From: an uncultured Clostridia bacterium
GTDB lineage: Bacteria > Bacillota > Clostridia > TANB77 > UBA1234
Direction: 5' to 3'
DNA length: 35,995 nucleotides
NCBI GenBank assembly: GCA_947588905.1
Contig: CANQBB010000010.1
Location: forward strand, 1 to 35,995
Positions 1-8,770 of the stretch are shown here, piece after piece. Both the position numbers and the translations under genes were made by a program. Numbering within the stretch: the stretch's first letter is position 1; every line of letters starts with the position of its first letter. The notes under the pieces were generated by a model. The model saw only the letters and a program-made list of their open reading frames with translations, did no database searches and was not told where the DNA came from.

Positions 1-326
1 TTATTGGGGAAAAATTGGGGAAAAAATATTCAAAAATTATTATAAAAATACAAAAATGTTCAAAACTAACGAACCCTTAAAACCAGCATGAAATCAACAA
101 AAACTTCAAATTTCACAAAATTACAATTTCCAGAAATTTACATCTCATAACCCGAAGCTATATATACTTAATTATTAAGCAAAAAATTTAAAGTACAGAT
201 ATAATATATATTAAAAATTCATTGAAAAATATAGTCACCTTTGATAAAATCATGTAATAAAGCGAAAGCATAAGAAATATAAAAATAAGCATTTGTATTA
301 AAAAAATAGACGGAAGGAATAAAATA
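1..326. other. AT-rich non-coding start of window
   Basis: No supported gene on either strand. The first 25 bases contain two copies of TTGGGGAAAAA-like sequence. The only regulatory signal I can support is the promoter candidate listed at 222-250. Confidence 0.5.
222..250 (+). promoter_or_regulatory. candidate promoter for the 327-710 gene
   Basis: TTGAAA at 222-227, a 17-nt spacer, then TAAAAT at 245-250, about 75 nt before the first start codon. The spacing is ideal, but both boxes are imperfect and such matches are common in AT-rich DNA. Confidence 0.35.
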
Positions 327-710
327 ATGGATGAAATAAACATTGGAAACTTAAAAAAACTAGTAAATAAAATAATTGATATAGTATTAGATGAAGATTT
401 AAAAGAGGGTCACAAGTTATTGCAATTATGTGCTGAATATGAAGTTCTTAATATAAATAACAATATATATAATTGTGCAATTAGTAATCATAAACAACAG
501 GTAGTAGTATTTATTGAAAAAATTATTTCTAGATATTCAAATTTGATAAATTTTTATAATATTTTGAAGGGTTTTAATTCTTCAAAAAATAATAATATAG
601 ATTGTAGATCTCTTAACAATTATGTTGCTTTTTTAGAAAAAATAAAGATCTTAAAAGAAGAAATAGATGGTGTGGAGAGCTTGAATGAAATAAAAAATAT
701 ATTAAAGTAG
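327..710 (+). CDS. hypothetical protein, 127 aa
   Basis: I do not recognise this protein. It starts at ATG after GGAAGGA with an 8-nt gap, so translation is well supported. It is soluble, has no signal peptide or membrane segment, and is predicted to be mostly helical with charged Lys/Glu-rich ends. The stop lies about 90 nt before the helicase gene on the same strand, with no obvious terminator between them, so the two may be co-transcribed. The pairing of a small unknown helical protein with a UvrD-type helicase is the only functional hint. Confidence 0.6.
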   Translation: MDEINIGNLKKLVNKIIDIVLDEDLKEGHKLLQLCAEYEVLNINNNIYNCAISNHKQQVVVFIEKIISRYSNLINFYNILKGFNSSKNNNIDCRSLNNYVAFLEKIKILKEEIDGVESLNEIKNILK

Positions 711-797
711 GTAAATAGAATTTTAAAAACAAAAAATAAAATTGAGTAAATCTATTTTAAAATTTTATATAAATATGATTAAAAAGGAATGAATAAT

Positions 798-3095
798 ATG
801 AATCTATTTAATGAAGATAATTGTAGATACATAAGTTATAATGAATATAAAAAATACTGTATAGAAAATAATATTGAATGTGATGAAAAAATTCTTGAAG
901 AAAAAAACGATGAATTTATCGACAAAAAACTTACAGAATATAAAGATTATTTTGATCATATTTTTATTGATGCTGGTGAAAATATAAAATTAGATGAAGA
1001 GCAAAGGAAAATTATTTTAACAGATGATGATTATTGTTTAATAAATGCTGGAGCTGGTTCTGGAAAGAGCACTACTATGGCAGCCAAAGTTAAATATTTA
1101 GTAGATAAATTGAACGTAAAACCTGAAGAAATAATAATGCTTACATTTACTAAAAAATCTAGCGAGGACTTGGATGATAAAGTTAATTATTTGTTGAACC
1201 TTGGAATTCCAGTATCTACTTTTCATTCATTAGGAATGAAATTTATTAAAAAGTTATACCCTTATCCAGTACAAGTTGTTGGAGAAAATGAACAAAAAGA
1301 TATAATTTGTTCATATATAAAACAAATATTTAAAGATAAAAATAAACTTAAAGAACTAATAATGCTATTTAAAAAATTTGAAACTAAAAGCTATATTGCA
1401 AGAGGTTTTATAGAAAACTTTGAAAAATTTGATACTTTTGAAGAATACTTTAAAGATTATAAAAAAAGAAAAATTAATGATATAAGTAAAAAAGGTGGAA
1501 TACATCAATATTTAGTTAATAGACTAAGTGCAAGGAATAATTTATATACAATAAAAGGAGAAAAAGTTAAATCTATAGGAGAAGCAAGAATAGCTAATTT
1601 CCTTTATGCATATGGTATAGATTACTATTACGAAAAAATATATGAAGAAAAAGTTAATGAAGATACAACATATCAACCTGATTTTACCATTGAATATCAA
1701 GGAAAAACTATTTATATTGAATATTTTGGTCTTTCAAATTGTTATGATGATAATAATGAATTGATGAAAAGAGAGTATGCAAGATATAATAGAAATAGAA
1801 AAATAAAAGAAAAGTTTCAAGAAAATAATAAAAATGATTTTATAAATTTGGATTATCAAAAAAAAGATGAAGATATTATAAATACATTAAAAAAAGAATT
1901 AAGTATAAGGAATATAAATTTAAATAGAAGAAGTGATGAAGAAATATTTGACAGAATATTAGATAATAATTTAGGAGCAGAATTTTTTAGATTTACTAAT
2001 CTAATGATTCAATTTATTGATATTTTTAAAAATATGCTGGTTGACAATGAAGATTATATGTTTGAAAAAAGAATAGCAGAAATAAAAAATGAAAAATTTA
2101 ATTATTATTATTACTCTGAAGATAAGAATAAAGAAATTGACTGCAGAATAAGAGCATTACGTTTTATGCAAGAAATATATCATTTTTACCAAAGTTATTT
2201 GGTAGAAAATCATATGATTGATTACAATGATATGATTAATATGTCATATAAATACATTATTAAAGAGGTAAAAAATAAATATTCTGATTTAAATTATAAA
2301 TATATAATAGTAGATGAATATCAAGATATAACTTTTCAAAGATTTTTATTTGTAAAAAGATTAGTAGAATTCTTTAATGCAAAATTAATTTCAGTAGGAG
2401 ATGATTGGCAATCAATATATGCATTTGCGGGTTCAAGACTAGAACTTTTTAATAAATTTAATGAACTGTTTTTAAATTCAAAGGATGATATGTTTTTATC
2501 AACTACTTATCGTTATGGACAAGAACTTGCTGATATATCAAGTAAATTTATTTTAGAGAATGAAGAACAGAGCCGAAAAAGTATAAAATCAATAAAAAGT
2601 TTAAAAGATCCTATTGAATTTTGTGAATACAATAGTAATGAAGAGTATTCAACTATAAATAATATTGTACTTAAATTATATGAAGATAATCCGCATAACA
2701 AAATATTGATTTTAGCTAGAACAAATGAATGTTTAAGAAAACTAATGAAAAGCGGATATTTTCAAAAAGGTGTAAATGATGTTTTGATTTGCAAAGCACA
2801 AAATAATGCTAAAATCGAAGCATTAACAATGCATAGATCAAAAGGTTTAACTTCTGATCAAGTTATTGTTTTTGGATTACATGAAAAATTGTTTCCAAGC
2901 AAAGGAAAAATATCCCATTGGATTTTTGAATATTTTAAATTAGACACAATAAAAGAACAGATTCCTTATGCAGAAGAAAGAAGATTATTCTATGTTGCAC
3001 TTACTAGAACAAAAAACAAAGTATATTTAGTAATTCCACATAACAATATTAATAAGAGTGAGTTTATAAATGAATTAGAAAAAATGATAAATTAG
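798..3095 (+). CDS. UvrD/Rep-type superfamily 1 DNA helicase with inserted nuclease-like segment
   Basis: ATP-dependent DNA unwinding protein, about 765 aa. Visible SF1 motifs in order: Walker A NAGAGSGKST near residue 85, motif Ia LTFTKKSSEDL, STFHSLG, Walker B VDEYQDIT near 510, VGDDWQSIYAFAGSR, TTYRYGQEL, MHRSKGLTSDQV and the C-terminal FYVALTRTKNKVYLV. Residues of about 255-315, inside domain 1B, look like a PD-(D/E)XK-type insertion (GEARIANFL, then YQPDF, then IYIEYFG), a layout known in helicase-IV-like proteins. The start is placed at the second ATG (798), because AAGGAA lies 8 nt upstream of it and overlaps the first ATG at 789. Role in repair or phage defence is inferred only from the family and neighbourhood. 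Confidence 0.88.
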   Translation: MNLFNEDNCRYISYNEYKKYCIENNIECDEKILEEKNDEFIDKKLTEYKDYFDHIFIDAGENIKLDEEQRKIILTDDDYCLINAGAGSGKSTTMAAKVKYLVDKLNVKPEEIIMLTFTKKSSEDLDDKVNYLLNLGIPVSTFHSLGMKFIKKLYPYPVQVVGENEQKDIICSYIKQIFKDKNKLKELIMLFKKFETKSYIARGFIENFEKFDTFEEYFKDYKKRKINDISKKGGIHQYLVNRLSARNNLYTIKGEKVKSIGEARIANFLYAYGIDYYYEKIYEEKVNEDTTYQPDFTIEYQGKTIYIEYFGLSNCYDDNNELMKREYARYNRNRKIKEKFQENNKNDFINLDYQKKDEDIINTLKKELSIRNINLNRRSDEEIFDRILDNNLGAEFFRFTNLMIQFIDIFKNMLVDNEDYMFEKRIAEIKNEKFNYYYYSEDKNKEIDCRIRALRFMQEIYHFYQSYLVENHMIDYNDMINMSYKYIIKEVKNKYSDLNYKYIIVDEYQDITFQRFLFVKRLVEFFNAKLISVGDDWQSIYAFAGSRLELFNKFNELFLNSKDDMFLSTTYRYGQELADISSKFILENEEQSRKSIKSIKSLKDPIEFCEYNSNEEYSTINNIVLKLYEDNPHNKILILARTNECLRKLMKSGYFQKGVNDVLICKAQNNAKIEALTMHRSKGLTSDQVIVFGLHEKLFPSKGKISHWIFEYFKLDTIKEQIPYAEERRLFYVALTRTKNKVYLVIPHNNINKSEFINELEKMIN

Positions 3096-3100
3096 AAATA

Positions 3101-3143
3101 AAAAATGGTTATATAAAATTTTATTTTATATAACCATTTTTTT
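3101..3143 (+). terminator. intrinsic terminator after the helicase gene
   Basis: An 18-bp near-perfect inverted repeat (AAAAATGGTTATATAAAA and its complement) with a short loop, ending in a T tract, starts 5 nt after the helicase stop codon. Confidence 0.85.
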
Positions 3144-3247
3144 GGAAATTTATTATTTTTATGATCGTTTTTATATATAAATTTTGACATTAAGTTTATA
3201 TTCAAAATCCTTCCTCAAATCCCCATACTAGAAATTTGTTTATATAT

Positions 3248-3337
3248 GTGATAGAATTATCACCAGATGAAAGCTATTTGAAATTAAAATTTATAATTGA
3301 ATCTGTTGCCAATATAAAAGTATTTGATTTGATATAG
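3248..3337 (+). CDS. possible short ORF or gene remnant, 29 aa
   Basis: A GTG-started frame of 29 codons whose TAG stop overlaps the strong ribosome binding site of the next gene, an arrangement typical of translational coupling. The same frame stays open upstream to 3194. There is no convincing ribosome binding site of its own, and I recognise no family. It may be a remnant of the gene that once preceded the DUF3427 fragment. Confidence 0.25.
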   Translation: MIELSPDESYLKLKFIIESVANIKVFDLI

Positions 3338-3347
3338 GAGGATTAGT

Positions 3348-4207
3348 ATGTTAAAACGATTTTTTAGTTACATATGGTCAAAAGCAAGCAAATCATGAAT
3401 TTGAAGAGGGCATAGATGATAATGGAGTTCTTACATGGCAATCACAGCCATCGCAAAAATTAAATACACCTCAAATAATTGACTTCATAAATCATAATTA
3501 TTTAACAGATAATATTTATCTATTTTTAAGAAAAAATAAAAAAGATGATTATACATACATGGGATTATTAGCATATATTGAGCATGACAATCAAAGAGAA
3601 AAACCTGTTTACTTTAAATGGCAAGTTTTAGATTGGAGTAATAATTCTTCTTTTGAAAATGATTATAATATTATTTTAAAAGAAAATAATGCAAAGTATA
3701 AATATATTGTAGATAATAGTGAAATGGAATATACATTGAATGAAAGATTGCGGAAAGCCAACAAATGAATTCTTGAATAATAAAAATATAGATTTTGAGG
3801 GTGAAGAAAAGAAAAATTCTGAATTGGGTAGAAAAGGAGAAGATATTGTAATCGATTATGAAAAGACGACTTTAAAACAAAAGGGTAGAGAAGATCTAGC
3901 AAATAAAGTGTGTTCAACAAGGGATATTGGTGGTAATGCAGAGAGGTTTGATGTTTTGTCATATGATGAATTTGGCAATGAAAAATATATTGAAGTAAAA
4001 ACAACGACTGGAAGATTAAATAGTTTGTTTCACATTTCAGAAAAAGAAGTGGAATTTTCTCATCAATATAAAGATAAATATTATTTGTATAGAGTATACT
4101 ATTTAAATGCAAAGACTATGTCAGCATATATTGCAATTAAGCAAGGTCCAATAGACCGTGAGATGCTAAAATCTGTGGAATATGTATGTAGAATTAGCGA
4201 AAAATAG
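3348..4207 (+). pseudogene. DUF3427-DUF3883 protein gene with two frameshifts
   Basis: Starts at ATG 3348 after ATAGGAGG, but that frame stops after 16 codons. From 3361 the next frame reads FLVTYGQKQ...LTWQSQPS...YLFLRKNKKDDYTYMGLLAYI, the DUF3427 domain found at the C-terminus of some restriction-type helicases; it stops at 3768. A third frame from 3740 to 4207 reads a DUF3883 nuclease-like domain: GRKGEDIVIDYE, then RFDVLSYDEFGNEKYIEVKTTTG, then YYLYRVYYLNAKTM. Both joins are +1 shifts, and each can be repaired by dropping one C before a G, near 3358 and near 3752. DUF3427 and DUF3883 often occur in DNA-processing or defence proteins. No helicase part is present, so it may also be a shortened relic. 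Alternatively there are two overlapping genes. Confidence 0.7.
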
Positions 4208-4308
4208 TGCTATTGTAGATTAAATTTTAATATCTATCCTTGATTTTTATTATCCCCATATGACAATAATTTGATGATTTTTATCACAAAATTCTCTAAA
4301 TTTCAAAA

Positions 4309-4328
4309 AAAATCACTATTTTTTTATA
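4309..4328. repeat. direct repeat copy 1 before the sigma-like gene
   Basis: AAAATCACTATTTTTTTATA, matched by a 19-nt copy with one fewer T at 5384-5402. The copies lie upstream and downstream of the sigma-like gene. This one sits 7 nt upstream of the TTGACA promoter box. Confidence 0.55.
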
Positions 4329-4335
4329 CATCCAG

Positions 4336-4364
4336 TTGACAAGACTAATATTACATGATACAAT
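4336..4364 (+). promoter_or_regulatory. strong promoter of the sigma-like gene
   Basis: Consensus TTGACA at 4336-4341, exactly 17 nt, then TACAAT at 4359-4364, 36 nt before the ATG at 4401. One of the best sigma-A-type promoters in the window. Confidence 0.75.
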
Positions 4365-4400
4365 TTGACTCAAAATAATTTAATGTAACAGGTGTAAGAA

Positions 4401-5360
4401 ATGTATAGAAATAGTGAACTTTTAGAATATTTAATCAAAAAATATAAATTTAAAAATGGCACAATGATTGGCATTGACTTATTAAATAAAATATCAACAA
4501 ATGAAAATATAAAAATTAAAGACTTAATGTGTTTGCTTGAAATAAAAAATGGTATATATTCTAAATTAAAAAATCATAAGCAAAAAGAAACAAAAATAAG
4601 ACTTGGAAAATATAAAAGAGTTTTAGATAAAAAGATTATAGATGTTGAAAAAATTAATATAGATGAGTTATATGATATAAAAGAAAATACATCATTTAAT
4701 GAATTAGAGCTAATAAATAATTTTGGAATATCAAGATATAGATATAACAAAATGAAAAATGATAAAAATTACAAAGTAAACATCGTTGATATGAAAGAAA
4801 AGCATAAAATAGATTTAATGAAAATTGATTTTAAATTTTTTGAAAAGTATGGAGATAGATATTATAAACAGGAGGAACTTTCAAAGCAATGCAAAATAAG
4901 ACACACCACTTTAAATGATTTTGCGTTATATTATGGTAAAAATTATAAACATTATAAATTTAATAAAATACAATTAGATGAAAGTGAAAAAGGTTTTTGG
5001 ATTGGAGAAAATGTTTCAATGCCAGAAGATTTTATTGTGCAAAATTTTAATATAATAGAAAGTAAAATAAAAAAGTTAGCTAAAAGAATTTCTTTTCAAT
5101 ATAATTGTCAAGAATTTTATGAAGATTTTATTGATGAAGCAATGGAAAATTTAATTAAATTTGGAAATATTGTTAAGTCCTTTTATTTTAATAAGGACTT
5201 AATTTTTAATATACTAATGATTAAAGAAAAATTTGTAATGCTTCATTATTATAAGAAAAATAAAAGAAATTACATTTACTTAGATTCATATGATCCGAAA
5301 ATGATTTCTCATCTAAAATATTTAAGTGATTCGAAATATGATCCTCAAAACCTTATGTAA
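4401..5360 (+). CDS. putative DNA-binding protein with sigma-70 region-2-like segment, 319 aa
   Basis: Residues of about 212-265 (FIVQNFNIIESKIKKLAKRI, then an acidic stretch around FIDEAMENLIKFG) and the following KFVMLHYYKKNKRN resemble region 2 of sigma-70 family factors, which binds core RNA polymerase and the -10 box. Two earlier stretches look helix-turn-helix-like (ELELINNFGISRYRYNKM near 100 and QEELSKQCKIRHTTLNDF near 155). No region 4 is visible, so it is either an unusual sigma-like factor or a regulator that only resembles one. The ribosome binding site GGTG is weak. The gene lies between two copies of a 19-20 bp motif and has its own strong promoter. Similarity is by eye only. 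Confidence 0.55.
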   Translation: MYRNSELLEYLIKKYKFKNGTMIGIDLLNKISTNENIKIKDLMCLLEIKNGIYSKLKNHKQKETKIRLGKYKRVLDKKIIDVEKINIDELYDIKENTSFNELELINNFGISRYRYNKMKNDKNYKVNIVDMKEKHKIDLMKIDFKFFEKYGDRYYKQEELSKQCKIRHTTLNDFALYYGKNYKHYKFNKIQLDESEKGFWIGENVSMPEDFIVQNFNIIESKIKKLAKRISFQYNCQEFYEDFIDEAMENLIKFGNIVKSFYFNKDLIFNILMIKEKFVMLHYYKKNKRNYIYLDSYDPKMISHLKYLSDSKYDPQNLM

Positions 5361-5383
5361 ACAAATGTGTCGAAACATGTCAC

Positions 5384-5402
5384 AAAATCACTATTTTTTA
5401 TA
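5384..5402. repeat. direct repeat copy 2 after the sigma-like gene
   Basis: AAAATCACTATTTTTTATA, a near-identical copy of 4309-4328. It is followed, like copy 1, by AGTTG a few bases later, so the similarity extends slightly past the motif. It could be a shared promoter-proximal operator or the footprint of an inserted cassette. Confidence 0.5.
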
Positions 5403-5455
5403 TGAAAGTTGTGATAATATAAAAAATAATGTAAGACCTAAAATATAAAAACTTA

Positions 5456-6067
5456 TTGTTAAATAAAAAATACGGATGTGTGTTTATGTTTGATTCAAAA
5501 AATGGCAACGGTTCTTTAATGAGAATTTTGCTAATAGTTTATTACAGTTATTCAAATAAAATGTCCGAAGAAAGTATTTATAATTTAGTAAAAAAAGTTT
5601 TATCAATAACTCATGCACACGAAATAAGTATAATGGGATGTTTTATATATGTTATGTTCGGCATAGAAGTATTAAGTAATAAGAATTTTGAACAAACTTA
5701 TGATATTATTAAAAGAATAAATTTTAATAATTATTTTTCAAATGAAACAATTGAGAAATATAGTAGAATATTAAAACATAATATTAAAAACTATTCTATG
5801 GAAGAAATAAAATCTACAGGTTTTGTTATAGACACATTAGAAGCGACTTTGTGGATTTTATTAAATACAGGTACATATGATGAATCAATTATTAAAGCAA
5901 TAAACTTAGGCGAAGATACAGATACTATTGGAGCTTGTGTTGGCGGAATTGCAGGAATATATTATGGTGTTGATTCAATAAATCAATCATGGAAGAATGA
6001 TTTGCTGGGATATGATTATTTGGTTGAGTTATGTGATAGGTTTAATGAGGTACTGGATAAAAAATAA
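5456..6067 (+). pseudogene. ADP-ribosylglycohydrolase (DraG/ARH family), N-terminally truncated
   Basis: The family removes ADP-ribose from modified targets using two Mg ions. Visible family motifs are NGNGSLMRI near residue 18, SITHAHEISIMGCFIYV, and near the C-terminus GEDTDTIGACVGGIAGIYYG, which supplies the metal-binding Asp residues of the second half. The N-terminal third, including the first metal-binding GD/DD motifs, is missing: upstream DNA is stop-rich and ends in the sigma-like gene. The TTG at 5456 has no ribosome binding site; an ATG at 5486 is the other possible start. I read it as a 5'-deleted gene. Confidence 0.75.
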
Positions 6068-6080
6068 ATCATATAACTTA

Positions 6081-6108
6081 TTTACTTTTATGAATTTTAC
6101 AGTATATT
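6081..6108 (+). promoter_or_regulatory. candidate promoter of the cas operon
   Basis: TTTACT, a 16-nt spacer and TATATT at 6103-6108, about 34 nt before the cas6 start. The match is moderate; it is the best candidate in the 74-nt gap. Confidence 0.35.
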
Positions 6109-6141
6109 ATGCATTTTAGTATTTTATTAGGAGGTGAATTA

Positions 6142-6862
6142 ATGAGACTTAAATTGTCGTTAAAACTTGAAGACAATGTAATTGATATAGATTATAGAAG
6201 ATTCTTGTTAAGCTTTATTAAATTAGCATTATCAACATATGATAAAGAATATTTTAATAATTTATATGAAGAGGGTGCAAATAAAATAAAGCCTTTTACT
6301 TTTTCTGCTTTTCTACCTAATCCTACTTTTTCACAAGATAAAATTTCTTTAGCAGAAAAATATATGAATATTACAATATCTTTTAATGACTATGCAACTG
6401 GTGTTATGTTTTATAATTCTTTTAATCAAATTAAATTTAAAAAATTTCCTCTTAAGGATAATAATTTAACATTAGTCAATATTTCGTTGCTTAATGAAAA
6501 GGAAATAAATGATAACACAGTTAAAATTTCATTTCTATCTCCATTAGTTGTTAGAGACAGAAATAGAGAAACACAAAAAGATATGTATTACTCTTTTGAA
6601 CAAGAAAAATTTAATGAAACACTTTTGATTAATTTAAGAGAACAATTAAAATATTCAGATATTTTAGAAAATGTTTTAAATGATTTTTCTATTAAACCAA
6701 TTTTGCCTAAAAAAGTTATTGTTAAATTTTATGAAAAAAATATTGAATGTTCAATAGGAACATTTGAATTATCTCGGGAATAAAGAATTAATAGAATATT
6801 TATATAAATCTGGAATGGGTTCTAAGCATAGTTCTGGATTTGGTATGTTTGATATTTTGTAA
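6142..6862 (+). pseudogene. cas6: cas6, crRNA-processing endoribonuclease, frameshifted near its 3' end
   Basis: Cas6 cuts the CRISPR transcript within each repeat to give mature crRNAs. ATG 6142 follows AGGAGGTGAATTA and gives MRLKLSLKLEDNVIDIDY. The first frame stops at 6783 after FELSRE. The hallmark Cas6 C-terminus, a glycine-rich loop, is intact in the next frame up to 6862: NKELIEYLYKSGMGSKHSS followed by GFGMFDIL. Removing one base at CGGG (6775-6778), most simply the C, restores GTFELSGNKELIEY and a normal 239-aa Cas6. As written, the protein loses its RNA-binding loop. It is the first gene of the cas operon, and cas8 starts 15 nt after the true end. Confidence 0.88.
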
Positions 6863-6877
6863 GTAGGAGGTGAAAAC

Positions 6878-8770
6878 TTGAAAATAAAGTTATTCATGGG
6901 TGAATGGTTCTATAATGCTGGTTTGATAGGCTTTATTAGAATATATGATGAATATAAAAAAGGTGCTATTTTAAAAGAAGAAAATTATATTGAATTTGAT
7001 TCAGATATTCTAAAAGATTTTCATAATTATTATTTTGATTACTTTATGAATAAATATAATGTAGCACAAAGCATGAGTGATACTATAGATAGGTATACGG
7101 AAAATATTAAAATGGCTTTAAATGATGAAATTGGATCAAAAGATAAAAAAGAATCAAAAGATAAAAAAGAATTAAAAGATACTAAAAAAAGATTTAAAGA
7201 AAGGCTTAAACGTCAATTAGATAAAATAAAAAAGTATAATGAAAGATTATACAGCCAAATGTTAGTTGAATATAATAAAATTGATTCATTAAACAGTAAA
7301 GCTGATATAGATACTGCCATTGAAATTGCTAATAATTTGAAAATCTTATTTAATAATGATGAAATTAATAAAAAACTTACAAGTAATATTTTTAAAAACA
7401 TTTTATCAGATCAATATTTTGGACAAGTTAGTTTTTTTAATGTTGCGAAATCATCATTGCCTTTTGATGAACAAAAGGAATTAATGTATAAAGATTTTAT
7501 TAGTAATATAGTTGAAAATGCTTTTTTGAATGATATTTTAAATGATAGATATTCAATTGGTGAGATTAATGAACATATAAATAAAGCAATTGAAAGCAAA
7601 TTGATTACTCAAAATATTGGAAAAATATTTGAAGAAATAAAAAAAATTATCAATAAAAATGCAACATTTGATGCAATAAAAAAATATATACAAGAAGATG
7701 TATTGAAATACTGTTCTTTTTGTGAATCTATGTCTGCTAATACAGATGACTTTTCGGAAGGATATTTTATACCATTAGCAATGAGTAGCACAAATGCAAA
7801 AAATTTTTTCTGGAACCAGGAAGTTAATTTTCCAGTATGTGACATGTGTAAATTGATTTTGTTCTGCATTCCAGTTGGTTCTACTACTATAAACAAAGTA
7901 AATAAAGAAATTGAAAATGGTAAAATAGTTTATAAAGAAAAGAAAATTCAAAATTTTATAAATTATGATACTTCATTAAGTATGTTACTTGAAATTAACA
8001 ATAATTTTTCTAATAATATTAGGAAATACGAAAATGAAAATATGTATGAAAAACTTATAATGGATATTATTGATCAAGATAAAAAGCTTAGCAAGTGGAA
8101 ATTGGAAAATATTTTTGTTGTTGAGTTTGAGGCAAAATATGGAGGATATAGTAGAATTAATTATTTTAATATACCTACATATGTTGCTAAATTCTTTGTG
8201 GAATATTCTGAAAATACATTGAATCGTGTTAGAGATTATAAATACAAATTGCAATTAGTAAATGATATTTTAAATAATAAGAATTTAAAATATGCAATAA
8301 ATGATAAGCTTTATGACATCATTACAAATTATTTGATGAGAAGCAAAAAATATCAAAATACTTTTGATACATGGTTGTCAATTGATGCAAAATTTTGCTT
8401 ATCACAATTAAAGAAAGGAGAAAAAATGAGTAAAAGTTATGTAGATGAAAATGAAAAAAAGTTATATGTAATTTATAAAATTGGTACGGATATTCATGAC
8501 AAGCTAAAAAGAAATAATTCTGATAATAAGTTGAATGGATATACTTATAAAATTTTAAATAATTGTAAATCTGGTAATACAAAAGAATTGTTAGATACGA
8601 TTATAAGATTACATTTATTTGTGGAAGAAGATGTATCACCTATATTTATTGATGCTATTAACAATAAAGATTTAGATTTAGTAACGGTAGGACAAGCTTT
8701 TGTTTCTGGATTAATTTCGGAAAAATTCGATAATCAAAAACAAAATAAGGAGGTAGAAACTAATGAATAA
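6878..8770 (+). CDS. cas8b: type I-B Cascade large subunit Cas8b (Cst1-like)
   Basis: Large subunit of the type I-B interference complex, involved in PAM recognition and Cas3 recruitment. TTG start at 6878 is set by AGGAGG with a 7-nt gap. Of 630 residues, the middle holds a zinc-finger-like pair CSFC (279-282) and CDMC (321-324), typical of Cas8b1/Cst1 proteins. Residues 87-104 are a lysine-rich low-complexity linker (KDKKESKDKKELKDTKK). An internal in-frame start at 8426 with its own ribosome binding site should make the Cas11 small subunit. The 3' end overlaps cas7 by 8 nt. The family was assigned from zinc-finger layout, length and neighbours, since Cas8 sequences are highly divergent. 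Confidence 0.88.
   Translation: MKIKLFMGEWFYNAGLIGFIRIYDEYKKGAILKEENYIEFDSDILKDFHNYYFDYFMNKYNVAQSMSDTIDRYTENIKMALNDEIGSKDKKESKDKKELKDTKKRFKERLKRQLDKIKKYNERLYSQMLVEYNKIDSLNSKADIDTAIEIANNLKILFNNDEINKKLTSNIFKNILSDQYFGQVSFFNVAKSSLPFDEQKELMYKDFISNIVENAFLNDILNDRYSIGEINEHINKAIESKLITQNIGKIFEEIKKIINKNATFDAIKKYIQEDVLKYCSFCESMSANTDDFSEGYFIPLAMSSTNAKNFFWNQEVNFPVCDMCKLILFCIPVGSTTINKVNKEIENGKIVYKEKKIQNFINYDTSLSMLLEINNNFSNNIRKYENENMYEKLIMDIIDQDKKLSKWKLENIFVVEFEAKYGGYSRINYFNIPTYVAKFFVEYSENTLNRVRDYKYKLQLVNDILNNKNLKYAINDKLYDIITNYLMRSKKYQNTFDTWLSIDAKFCLSQLKKGEKMSKSYVDENEKKLYVIYKIGTDIHDKLKRNNSDNKLNGYTYKILNNCKSGNTKELLDTIIRLHLFVEEDVSPIFIDAINNKDLDLVTVGQAFVSGLISEKFDNQKQNKEVETNE
8426..8770 (+). CDS. cas11b: Cas11b small subunit from an internal start inside cas8b
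   Basis: Within cas8b, AAGAAAGGAG at 8411-8420 is followed after 5 nt by an in-frame ATG at 8426 (Met517 of Cas8b). The predicted product is 114 aa, helical and charged (MSKSYVDENEKKLYVIYKIG onward). In several type I systems, including I-B, the small subunit Cas11 is known to be translated from an internal site in cas8. Size, position and the perfect ribosome binding site all fit. Expression is inferred. Confidence 0.75.
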   Translation: MSKSYVDENEKKLYVIYKIGTDIHDKLKRNNSDNKLNGYTYKILNNCKSGNTKELLDTIIRLHLFVEEDVSPIFIDAINNKDLDLVTVGQAFVSGLISEKFDNQKQNKEVETNE

